The notes beneath the pieces are model-generated. The model was not told the origin of the DNA. It saw nothing but the letters and a program-made list of their open reading frames with translations, and searched no databases. 64,000 nt of DNA from CAVVGZ01 sp963841845. Lineage in GTDB: Bacteria > Chloroflexota > Anaerolineae > Anaerolineales > Anaerolineaceae. The DNA is taken from the NCBI GenBank assembly GCA_963841845.1, contig CAWJEG010000013.1, forward strand, positions 248,001 to 312,000, read 5' to 3'. The translations under genes and the position numbers were made by a program. Shown here one piece after another: positions 54,138 through 62,914 of this stretch. Each line of letters opens with the position of its first letter. Position 1 is the stretch's first letter.

Positions 54138-55815
54138 ATGAATACAACTCATACCGATTCTGCTTTGAACACCTTGAAGAATAAAGATCAAATTAATGGT
54201 CAGGACTTCAAAGCATTAATCGAGGCAGCTTTAGTTTGGCTCCGTACAAATCAGCAAATCGTGAATTCTCTCAATGTTTTTCCTGTTCCAGATGGTGACA
54301 CCGGAACAAATATGTCTCTTACCATGCAATCAGCATACAGCGAGATTGAAGATTCAGGGGACACTAACATTGGTCACATTGCCCATAAAGTTGCACAGGG
54401 TGCATTAATAGGTGCACGCGGAAACTCGGGGGTTATTCTCTCCCAACTCTGGCGCGGATTCGCAAAGGCACTTGACTCTAATGAAACCATGGATGCCAAA
54501 TTACTAGTAAAAGCATTAGCAGATGCACGCGATACCGGCTATAAAGGTGTTGTCAGACCGGTGGAAGGTACAATTCTTACCGTGGCAAAGGATATTTCTA
54601 TTGCAGCCGAAAAAGCTATTACGCAATCGGTTAACCTTGTATGACCTATTTGTAAAAGTTGTCAAGTCAGCCGATGATTCTGTCATCAATACCCCGGAAT
54701 TATTGCCAGTATTAAAACAGGCTGGTGTGGTTGATTCTGGTGGTAAAGGACTGTTCATTATCCTTGAAGGGATGTTGAAACATATTAATAATGAATCCCT
54801 GGAAACGCCGGAAATATCTTTAGAACCACTGTCCCAGATAAAACAAGAACATATCATGGCCAGCATCGAACCTGGTCAGGATTATGAAATTATTCTGGAT
54901 TTTTCACCATTTCAACCATTAATCATAGAGGATTATTACGAAAATCTATCACAAATGGGAACATCAATCCAGGTAGGTGAAGGAGAAGGTATATATCGGA
55001 TGCATATTCATGTGCCTACAGAAAATCGGTATAAACCTATTGACTACACGATGCAGCTGGGAACCATAAAAAAGATTAATATTGAAAATTTAATCGAACA
55101 AACAACCTTGGGAAATCAAAGGAATAAAACACCAATCAAGCTAACGACGATTGAACCAAAACAAATAGCCGTTGTTGCGGTATCCCCCGGATCTGGAATT
55201 TCAAGAATTTTTGCCAGCCTGGGTGTTAACGCCATCGTTGAAGGTGGACAAACGATGAATCCAAGCACGGAGGATATTCTTAAATCATTTGAGGATCTGC
55301 CAACTGACAAAATCATAATCCTACCAAATAATAAGAATATTATATTGGCTGCCCAGGCGGCTACTACAATGACCATCAAAAAAGTGACTGTAATTCCCAG
55401 CACATCAATACCCCAGGGACTAAGCGCAATTTTGCATTATCTCCCCGATGGAGAATTAGATGAAGTTGTTGATAACATGAAAAAAGCATTGTCAGATGTT
55501 ATTACAGGGGAGATCACCAAAGCCACAAGATCGGTGAAATTAAATAATGTCAAGGTAAAAGAAGGGGAGATTATTTCCATATTAAATGGAAAAATTGTCC
55601 AATCATCTTCAACTGTACTGGATGCTTGTCTTGACCTTTTAGAGAAGGCTGATACTTCAGATATGGAAAGAATTACATTTTTTTATGGTGAAAATATTCC
55701 AGAAGTTGAAGTCAACCGCATCGTTGATGATGTTCGAAAGGTCTACCCTTTCCATGAAATTGAAATCCATGAAGGTGGTCAGCCACACTATTATTTCTTG
55801 ATTGCAATCGAGTAA
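54138..55815 (+). pseudogene. fakA: Fatty acid kinase FakA (DAK/YloV family), one frameshift
   Basis: Two overlapping frames make a DAK-domain kinase of about 560 residues. The N-terminal DhaL-like nucleotide domain has NSLNVFPVPDGDTGTNMSLTM and GARGNSGVILSQLWRG. After a one-base shift near 54630-54640 come TPELLPVLKQAGVVDSGGKG and the C-terminal domain with EGGQTMNPSTEDIL, PNNKNIILAAQ and a DegV-like tail. FakA phosphorylates fatty acids carried by FakB (DegV) proteins; degV follows after 2 bases. PlsX, which exchanges acyl phosphate with acyl-ACP, is encoded at 30.6 kb. Both motif sets are intact, so the shift is probably an error. Confidence 0.88.
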
Positions 55816-55817
55816 AT

Positions 55818-56705
55818 ATGTCGTCTGCATGTGTTGTTACAGATAGCTCTGCTCAGTTTACCCGCCTTGACTCAGATCTTCAAAAAATTACGACAATTAT
55901 CCAGCTGCCAATTAGCATTAATGGAAATGAATTAAATTCCAATGAGCCACTCAAACCTGGTAAATTACCAAAATTTGCCAGTATTGGAAAATTAAATTCG
56001 GTTATTCAAACACCTAGTCAGGAATTAGTCTATGACTTATTCCTTAATTTGGGAAAATCACATGAGACCATTTTTGGTGTTTTCTTATCATCTCATTTGA
56101 ATCCGCTTGTAAATATCGCTGAAGAAGTTGCCAACAATCTTAGAGGTACCGTTGATATCCAAATAATTGATTCAAGAACGACTTCTATTGGTTTAGGATT
56201 TTTGGTTCAGAAGGTTGCAGAACTAATTCGGAGTGGAAATCCATCACATGAAATTAATAAGTATCTGCGGTTAATGATCCCAAATGTTTACTCAATTCTG
56301 TGTATACCAGGACTTTCGTACCTTCACAATAACCATTTTTTGGATCTTGGACAGGCTATCATAGGAGAGTTATTGGGCATTTTTCCGCTATATTCTATTG
56401 AAGAAGGAAAGCTAAGCCCATTTGGAAAAGCAAGGAATCTCAGGAACACAGTAGACTATTTTGTTGAATTTTCAGAGGAATTTGAAAAAATAACTGAGAT
56501 TGCCCTTCTTCAAACTGCCCCACCCAATTCTTTGTTATCTCAAATGCTTAAGGAGCAGATTGTATGCAATAAACCCGAACGTGCAATTTTCCGAGATTCC
56601 AATAAATTTTACTCTGGCATCGTTATTTGGACCGAAAACATCCGGGGTTTTCATTTTAGACAGCATTACTTGATAATAAATTACCAAAATATTGGATTCT
56701 TTTGA
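55818..56705 (+). CDS. DegV family fatty-acid-binding protein (FakB-like)
   Basis: DegV-fold protein of 295 residues. It has the N-terminal VVTDSSAQF, the region FGVFLSSHLNP with the family SSxLS-like pattern, IQIIDSRTTSIGLGFLVQKV and a C-terminal domain with GLSYLHNNHFLDLG and GKARNLR. DegV/FakB proteins bind a fatty acid and present it to FakA. The gene is next to fakA, two bases after its stop, a direct functional pair. Some DegV motifs are looser than usual (for example SHLN instead of SSLS), so ligand preference may differ. Confidence 0.87.
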   Translation: MSSACVVTDSSAQFTRLDSDLQKITTIIQLPISINGNELNSNEPLKPGKLPKFASIGKLNSVIQTPSQELVYDLFLNLGKSHETIFGVFLSSHLNPLVNIAEEVANNLRGTVDIQIIDSRTTSIGLGFLVQKVAELIRSGNPSHEINKYLRLMIPNVYSILCIPGLSYLHNNHFLDLGQAIIGELLGIFPLYSIEEGKLSPFGKARNLRNTVDYFVEFSEEFEKITEIALLQTAPPNSLLSQMLKEQIVCNKPERAIFRDSNKFYSGIVIWTENIRGFHFRQHYLIINYQNIGFF

Positions 56706-56718
56706 TTATCCCTTCCCT

Positions 56719-59202
56719 ATGGAACCAAAAAAGTCATTAGAAAAATTAATTAATATTACTAATACTGAAATTAAAGGAAAATATCAAAATAAGGCTGTTC
56801 TAGGAGGCCTTGATAAATTTCCTTCTCAATGGGAAAAAGAGGCGCAATCTGATCAAATTCCAGATTTGTATATTCTAAAAATATCGGAATTATTGAGAAA
56901 TTACATCATTTTAGATCCTGTTTCCAGAGAAAATTCCGTCAACGAAATCAGGCAAATAATACATCAGATCTTGGCAATACCGGAATATGAAAGTTCTAAT
57001 TTATATCCAGATAATATCAAGGATTACAAAATCACTCATGGTGTCATCCCGATGAAATCAAAAGAGGGGGATTTAAAAGGCTTGAATCATTCGTCGAGGG
57101 TTTCAACCACGGAAAATGCCTTAAATTCCCCAATTACTGTAATGAAAGGAATTGGTCCGTTAAATTCGAAAAAATTTGAAGCGATTGGTATTCGAACCGT
57201 GTACGACCTTCTTTATTATTTTCCACGCAGGTACGATGATTTCAGTCAATTAAAAACCATTAATCGCCTTGTCTTAAATGAAGAGGTAACTGTCATTGCC
57301 AAGATCTACAAAGCTGAGTTTGTTCCTCCAATGGGAAAGAAAAAAGGAAGAATAGAGGCACTTGTTACAGATGGTACCGGTTTCTTAAGGGTAAATTGGT
57401 ATCCCGGAAAATACGCAAATTTCTTTCTAAAGAAACTCAGAATTAATATGTCTATAGTTCTATCAGGAAATATCGAAACCTTTCTCGGAAGATTGGTCAT
57501 GAATAATCCGGAATGGGAACCATTGGAGAAAGACCATCTAAATACAAATCGGATTGTTCCGGTCTACCCATTGACCGCCGGAATATCTCAGCGAAATATT
57601 CGGAATTTAACATTTCAGTCGGTGAGGTATTGGTCCCCAAAATTATCGGATTTTATTCCACAAAGCGTCAAACTCGAAGCTAAATTAATCGATCTTGGTG
57701 TAGCAATTCAACAGGTGCACTTTCCTGAAACAGAAGATTATTTAAAGCAAGCACAATTCAGGTTAGCATTTGATGAAATATTCTTACTTCAGCTTGGAGT
57801 CTTAAAACAAAGAAGTCAATGGAAATCAAAACCTGCAGAAATAATTCCATCCTCCGACGAATGGCTTCAAAAAATTATCAATTATCTGCCTTTCAAGTTA
57901 ACAAATGCACAAAACCGGGTATTGGAGGATGTTCGTAAGGATTTAATAATTGGAAAACCGATGAATCGATTAATCCAGGGCGATGTTGGATCGGGAAAAA
58001 CGATCATTGCGGCCATAACAGCCATGATAGTAAATAACCATGGTGGGCAATGTGCCATTATGGCACCGACAAGTATCCTGGCAGAACAGCATCACAGAAC
58101 ATTTAGAAACCTATTAATTGGAAAAAATAATTCCGGTGAAAATTCTTATTCCGAAAAGGAGATTCGGTTATTAATTGGAGCCACAAGTGAAGCAGAAAAA
58201 GAAGAAATCAGGGCAGGTATACTAAATGGGTCAATCAAAATTCTCATAGGGACCCACGCTTTGATCGAGAGTCCTGTCCAGTTTAACAACCTGCAATTCA
58301 TAGTAATTGATGAGCAGCACCGTTTTGGTGTATCGCAACGTTCTGGATTGAGATCAAAAGGTACCAATCCACACTTGATGGTGATGACTGCCACACCTAT
58401 CCCGCGTTCCCTGGCATTAACCCTGTATGGAGATTTAGATTTATCGGTAATGGATGAGATGCCTGCCGGTAGACAGCCCGTCAAGACGCAAATTATCAAT
58501 CCAATACAACGAGAAAAGGCGTACTCACTAATCCGAGAACAAATCGAGAGAGGACATCAAGCATTTATTATTTTTCCTTTAGTTGAACTCGGCGAAAGAG
58601 ATGAGGGGAAAGCCGCAGTGGAAGAACATGAAAGGCTCCAAAAACATATATTCACCTTAAACAGAGTGGGATTACTTCACGGTCGGATGAAATCGGAGGA
58701 TAAAGAAAAAGTAATGTCCGATTTTCACCAGGCGAAATATGATATTCTGGTATCTACATCCGTTGTTGAGGTGGGCGTAGATGTTCCCAATGCTACTGTA
58801 ATGATGATTGAAGGAGCCAATCGTTTCGGTCTTGCCCAACTTCACCAATTCAGGGGAAGGGTTGGCCGGGGAAGAGCTAATTCTTATTGTCTCCTAATAC
58901 CTGAAAATGAAGACGCCATGGAAAATGAACGGCTCAAAGTAATGGTTGAAACCACCGATGGATTTATTCTTGCTGAAAAAGACCTGGAACAACGTGGTCC
59001 AGGAGAATTTCTTGGTAACCGGCAGTCAGGTTTTGTTGAATTAAAGATGGCGAAATTAACCGATATAAAAATCATTGAAATTGCGCGCCAACAGGGAGTA
59101 AAATTGTTCAATAAAGATCCGAATTTATCATTACCGGAGAATCAAGAACTTAATGTACAATTGAATAAATTCTGGGAAGCAAGTAAAGGGGAGGTCAGTT
59201 AA
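56719..59202 (+). CDS. recG: ATP-dependent DNA helicase RecG
   Basis: RecG of about 827 residues, longer than model enzymes because of an N-terminal extension of about 140 residues. The wedge/OB domain follows (PITVMKGIGPLNSKKFEAIG, then YYFPRRYDD), then the helicase domains with Walker A GDVGSGKT, the DEQH box (VIDEQHRFGVSQR) and the C-terminal VVEVGVDVPNAT and QFRGRVGRG motifs. RecG remodels stalled replication forks and Holliday junctions. The start at ATG 56719 avoids most overlap with degV; TTG 56692 is possible. coaD follows after 2 bases. Confidence 0.95.
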   Translation: MEPKKSLEKLINITNTEIKGKYQNKAVLGGLDKFPSQWEKEAQSDQIPDLYILKISELLRNYIILDPVSRENSVNEIRQIIHQILAIPEYESSNLYPDNIKDYKITHGVIPMKSKEGDLKGLNHSSRVSTTENALNSPITVMKGIGPLNSKKFEAIGIRTVYDLLYYFPRRYDDFSQLKTINRLVLNEEVTVIAKIYKAEFVPPMGKKKGRIEALVTDGTGFLRVNWYPGKYANFFLKKLRINMSIVLSGNIETFLGRLVMNNPEWEPLEKDHLNTNRIVPVYPLTAGISQRNIRNLTFQSVRYWSPKLSDFIPQSVKLEAKLIDLGVAIQQVHFPETEDYLKQAQFRLAFDEIFLLQLGVLKQRSQWKSKPAEIIPSSDEWLQKIINYLPFKLTNAQNRVLEDVRKDLIIGKPMNRLIQGDVGSGKTIIAAITAMIVNNHGGQCAIMAPTSILAEQHHRTFRNLLIGKNNSGENSYSEKEIRLLIGATSEAEKEEIRAGILNGSIKILIGTHALIESPVQFNNLQFIVIDEQHRFGVSQRSGLRSKGTNPHLMVMTATPIPRSLALTLYGDLDLSVMDEMPAGRQPVKTQIINPIQREKAYSLIREQIERGHQAFIIFPLVELGERDEGKAAVEEHERLQKHIFTLNRVGLLHGRMKSEDKEKVMSDFHQAKYDILVSTSVVEVGVDVPNATVMMIEGANRFGLAQLHQFRGRVGRGRANSYCLLIPENEDAMENERLKVMVETTDGFILAEKDLEQRGPGEFLGNRQSGFVELKMAKLTDIKIIEIARQQGVKLFNKDPNLSLPENQELNVQLNKFWEASKGEVS

Positions 59203-59204
59203 GT

Positions 59205-59729
59205 ATGGTTCGTGCCATTTTTCCGGGAACATTTGACCCGATTCATTTTGGTCATATAGATATTGCAACCAGAGCATCAAAACTTTTTGATGAATTGATA
59301 GTGGCTGTTTATGATAAGCCGATCAAGAATCTATTATTTTCTCCAGATGAACGGATTTACCTTACAAAACGCGCTTTCGAAGGTATTGAAAAAATAAAAG
59401 TACTTGGATATCGTGGATTAACCGTAGATTTCAGTAATAAAATTGGTGCTCAAGTTATTGTCCGAGGGCTGCGGGTATTTTCAGACTTTGAATATGAATT
59501 TAGAATGGCACTTGCTAACCATCGCTTGTCCACTGAAATTGAAGTAATCGCCCTCATTACCAGTGAAGACCATACTTTCCTCTCATCTTCAACTGTGAAA
59601 GAAATTGCTTCGCTGGATGGCGATGTATCCTCGATGGTCCCGTCCTATGTAAAAGAAGCCCTGGCTAATAAAGTAATAAAAATCTCAGATGATACTAATC
59701 AGAATCCAATTAATGGTTTAAGAGATTGA
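59205..59729 (+). CDS. coaD: Phosphopantetheine adenylyltransferase
   Basis: CoaD of 174 residues, the penultimate enzyme of CoA synthesis: it adenylates 4'-phosphopantetheine. The nucleotidyl transfer motif TFDPIHFGH lies at the start, VRGLRVFSDFEYEFRMALAN in the middle, and the ISSTxVR-like motif appears as SSSTVKEIA near residue 130. Length and motifs are full. It follows recG by two bases and precedes a coiled-coil gene, an arrangement resembling coaD followed by sepIVA in mycobacteria. Confidence 0.96.
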   Translation: MVRAIFPGTFDPIHFGHIDIATRASKLFDELIVAVYDKPIKNLLFSPDERIYLTKRAFEGIEKIKVLGYRGLTVDFSNKIGAQVIVRGLRVFSDFEYEFRMALANHRLSTEIEVIALITSEDHTFLSSSTVKEIASLDGDVSSMVPSYVKEALANKVIKISDDTNQNPINGLRD

Positions 59730-59798
59730 TATTGAATATAATATTATTATTGGTCAAATTAATAATCCCAAAATTCAGAAATTATATCGGAGGATGAC

Positions 59799-60284
59799 AT
59801 GGATATTCTCCATCTTGTCGATCGCTTAGAAGAACTATTCAATGAAAGCCGTTCCATCCCGTTTACTCAAAGCGTGATTGTCGATGAAGACCGAATGCTG
59901 GATATCATAGACCAAATGCGGGTTTCGATTCCAGAAGAAATTAAGAAGGCTCAACAGATTCTTGCGCAGAGAGATCGTATCCTTGCCCAATCTCAGGAAG
60001 AAGCCAACCGTACCATTGCTCTTGCACGCGAGAAATCAGATCAGGCGCTTGAACAAAATAACGTTGTCCAAGCTGCCCAGTCCCGTGCGGAACAAATCCT
60101 CCTCCAGGCACGTGCTGATGTAGAAGCAACAAAAATGGAAGCCGATGAGTATGTATTAGAAACACTTACAAGGCTTGAAATGGAATTGGACCGGTCGATA
60201 AACCAGGTCCGTAATGGAATCCGGGCGATCACAAGTGAAAAACAAAACCGACAACCCCAATCGGCGAACACCAGCGTTACATAA
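59799..60284 (+). CDS. Coiled-coil protein downstream of coaD (SepIVA/DivIVA-like)
   Basis: A 161-residue protein. After a short start (about 1-45) with SRSIPFTQSVIVDEDRMLDII there is one long coiled coil (about 47-145) rich in Ala, Gln, Glu and Arg, then a polar tail. The N-terminal segment, length and position after coaD recall SepIVA of mycobacteria, a DivIVA-like division factor. It also resembles the coil of ATP synthase b subunits, but has no membrane segment. A cell-division or polar scaffold role is inferred from fold and place. A strong terminator closes the cluster. Confidence 0.7.
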   Translation: MDILHLVDRLEELFNESRSIPFTQSVIVDEDRMLDIIDQMRVSIPEEIKKAQQILAQRDRILAQSQEEANRTIALAREKSDQALEQNNVVQAAQSRAEQILLQARADVEATKMEADEYVLETLTRLEMELDRSINQVRNGIRAITSEKQNRQPQSANTSVT

Positions 60285-60317
60285 ACCCTTAGATAAAAAA
60301 ATAATTAATTTTAAAAG

Positions 60318-60355
60318 CAAAGAAACCACCCTAATGAGTGGTTTCTTTGTTTTTT
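60318..60355 (+). terminator. Terminator closing the rpmB-asp23-recG-coaD cluster
   Basis: Perfect 12-base stem (60318-60329 and 60338-60349) with an 8-base loop and a following T-run. It lies between the coiled-coil gene and the convergent lon gene. Confidence 0.88.
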
Positions 60356-60362
60356 GTGTAAT

Positions 60363-62876
60363 TTATGATTCTTGTTCGGGTAATTTAGTTTCCTTCTTCT
60401 TTTTACTTTTTGTATGGCTCCCTTTAATATCCCTGGGAACTGCCATACTATCTGCATCTGCATACAGCGCTACTTGGATTACGTCATCCATATGCTGAAC
60501 TTTGATGATATTGATATCATTTCTTATTTTCTTTGGAACATCAATTAAATCCTTATCGTTTTTTTCCGGAATGATAACTTTCTTTATCCCTGCTCTATAA
60601 GACGCTAGGATCTTTTCCCGGATACCACCAACGGGTAATATTTTGCCTCTTAATGTGATTTCCCCTGTCATGGCCACATCTTTATAAACCCTTCTTCCAG
60701 TAAGTGCAGATGCTAACGCAACTGCAATTGTTATTCCTGCACTCGGACCATCTTTCGGGATTGCACCCTCGGGGATATGGATATGAATATCCAGGCCTTC
60801 AAAAATCTCGGGATTGATTTCGAATAACTTGGACCGAGATTTGATATAAGATAATGCTGCCTGGGCAGATTCTTGCATCACATCCCCAATTTGACCTGTT
60901 ATTTGTAAATTGCCCTTCCCATCCATTACCAATACTTCCACCGGCATAATTTCTCCCCCGCTTTCCGTCCAGGCCATTGCTGTTGATACACCGATCTCAT
61001 CAATTTTTTCAGCTTCAGTTTGAAAAAATTGGGGTGGACCCAACAATTTTTCAACAGCGCTAAATCCTAACCTGGACGGGAATTTTTTATGTTCTGATTT
61101 TAATCGTGCAACCTTACGAGTAATTCTTCCAATTTCACGTTCAAGGTTTCGAACTCCGGCCTCGTATGTATAATCCCGGATTATTTTTGAGACGGCACTA
61201 TCCTGAAACGAAATTTCATTATCTTCCAGACCCGATTCTTCCAATTGCCTGGGAATCAGAAACTGTCGGGATATTTCGATTTTTTCTTCCTCTATATATC
61301 CAGGAAATTCAATCACTTCCATTCGATCCAATAGCGCCGGTGGTACTGTACCCAATTGATTAGCTGTTGTGATAAAAAGCACCTTTGATAAGTCAAACGC
61401 AACCTCCAGATAATGGTCAGAAAAGGCAACATTCTGTTCCGGATCCAATACTTCCAGTAATGCTGCTGATGGATCACCCCTGAAATCCGCACCGACTTTG
61501 TCAATTTCATCAAGCATAAATAAGGGATTTATAGAACCAGCTCTTCGCATGGTCTGTATGATTCTTCCCGGAAGGGCTCCAATATATGTTCTTCTATGCC
61601 CGCGGATTTCTGCCTCATCTCTTACTCCGCCAAGGGAAACACGCACGAAATTCTTGTCTAAGGCTTCCGCAATTGATTTACCAAGCGATGTTTTGCCAGT
61701 TCCCGGGGGACCCACAAAACAGAGGATTGGTTGTCTTAACTTCTTTGGTTTCAAGCTTCTTACGGCAATATATTCAAGTATTCGATCTTTTGCCTTTTCC
61801 AGTCCATAGTGGTTTTGATTTAGGATTTTCCCGGCATTGGATACATCCAGATTGTCTACAGTCTCCCTTTTCCAGGGCAAATCGATAATCCAATCCAGGT
61901 ACGTTCGAATAATGCCAACTTCAGGCGCCATTGAGGGCATTTGAGTCAGCCGCTCAATTTCTTTCAGGGCTACCTTCATTACATCTTCTGGCAATCCAAT
62001 TTCGTCAATTTTTATCCGAATTTCTGAGATCTCTCGTGTCCAGACATCCCCCTCCCCAAGTTCATTCTGAATGGCTTTCATCTGCTCACGCAGATAAAAT
62101 TCTCTTTGGCTCCGATCTACCTCGCTTTGTACCCGTGTTTGAATTTCATCTTCCAGTTGTAATACATCTAATTCTTGTGCCAAAAGCCAGTTGATTCTTT
62201 TCAAGCGTTTCAGAGGATCGATAAGAGTCAGTAAATCTTGTCGTTCCGAGAATGGCATTGAAATTGCCGTCGCCACCATATCGGCAAGCCACCCTGGTTC
62301 ATTGATGTTGATTGCGAACAAGTGGGCTTCTTCGGGTAAACTACGATCCAAGGAAACGCATTTTTCAAATAAATCACGAGTTGTTCGCATTAGAGCATCA
62401 ACATGACGGTCAATTTTCGATGCATGTTCAATTGGCTTGACCCTTACCCTGAAATAGGGTTCTTCCTGTGTATACTCTATTACATCTACCCTTTTCCTAC
62501 CTTGAACCAATACGGAATTATTTCCATCTGGCATATTGAGCAGTTTACCAACTGCAATCTCAACACCAATAGGAAGGAAATCTTCAGGAGCAGGTTCATC
62601 TTGCTTGGGATTTCGCTGTACTAATGCAATCATTGTCTGACCAAGATTCTGTGCATTAATAATTGCATTTAGATTTTCCCCGGGAGTAATAAAAATTGGA
62701 GAAACCATTCGTGGATAGATAACAATATCGCGAAGAACCAGAACAGGACGCTCAAGGGCACCTTCTTCATCTACAATCCCGTCTGGAATACGATAAAGTT
62801 CTTCAGTCCGCTGATGTAATGCAGAAGGAAGCTCTTCCATTTCTTCGTTGTCCGGAAACCACTCGTCCATTCTCAT
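60363..62876 (-). CDS. lon: ATP-dependent Lon protease
   Basis: Full Lon of 837 residues. The order is an N-terminal substrate-binding domain (about 42-235, LVLRDIVIYPRM), a helical linker, the AAA+ module with Walker A GPPGTGKT (389-396) and Walker B FMLDEID, then the protease domain. The catalytic Ser712 lies in PKDGPSAGI, and the Lys of the dyad is in the GGIREKILASYRAGIKKVI region. Lon degrades damaged and regulatory proteins. It is convergent with the cluster to its left and is followed upstream by the partial folC gene. Confidence 0.97.
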   Translation of the reverse strand: MRMDEWFPDNEEMEELPSALHQRTEELYRIPDGIVDEEGALERPVLVLRDIVIYPRMVSPIFITPGENLNAIINAQNLGQTMIALVQRNPKQDEPAPEDFLPIGVEIAVGKLLNMPDGNNSVLVQGRKRVDVIEYTQEEPYFRVRVKPIEHASKIDRHVDALMRTTRDLFEKCVSLDRSLPEEAHLFAININEPGWLADMVATAISMPFSERQDLLTLIDPLKRLKRINWLLAQELDVLQLEDEIQTRVQSEVDRSQREFYLREQMKAIQNELGEGDVWTREISEIRIKIDEIGLPEDVMKVALKEIERLTQMPSMAPEVGIIRTYLDWIIDLPWKRETVDNLDVSNAGKILNQNHYGLEKAKDRILEYIAVRSLKPKKLRQPILCFVGPPGTGKTSLGKSIAEALDKNFVRVSLGGVRDEAEIRGHRRTYIGALPGRIIQTMRRAGSINPLFMLDEIDKVGADFRGDPSAALLEVLDPEQNVAFSDHYLEVAFDLSKVLFITTANQLGTVPPALLDRMEVIEFPGYIEEEKIEISRQFLIPRQLEESGLEDNEISFQDSAVSKIIRDYTYEAGVRNLEREIGRITRKVARLKSEHKKFPSRLGFSAVEKLLGPPQFFQTEAEKIDEIGVSTAMAWTESGGEIMPVEVLVMDGKGNLQITGQIGDVMQESAQAALSYIKSRSKLFEINPEIFEGLDIHIHIPEGAIPKDGPSAGITIAVALASALTGRRVYKDVAMTGEITLRGKILPVGGIREKILASYRAGIKKVIIPEKNDKDLIDVPKKIRNDINIIKVQHMDDVIQVALYADADSMAVPRDIKGSHTKSKKKKETKLPEQES

Positions 62877-62914
62877 AACTAATCCCTATGTTTCCTTCCA
62901 TGTTATAAACATTT

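Noticed and set aside
59941..60271. Minus-strand open frames inside the coiled-coil gene
   Set aside because: Shadows of a repetitive Ala/Gln/Glu-rich coding sequence.
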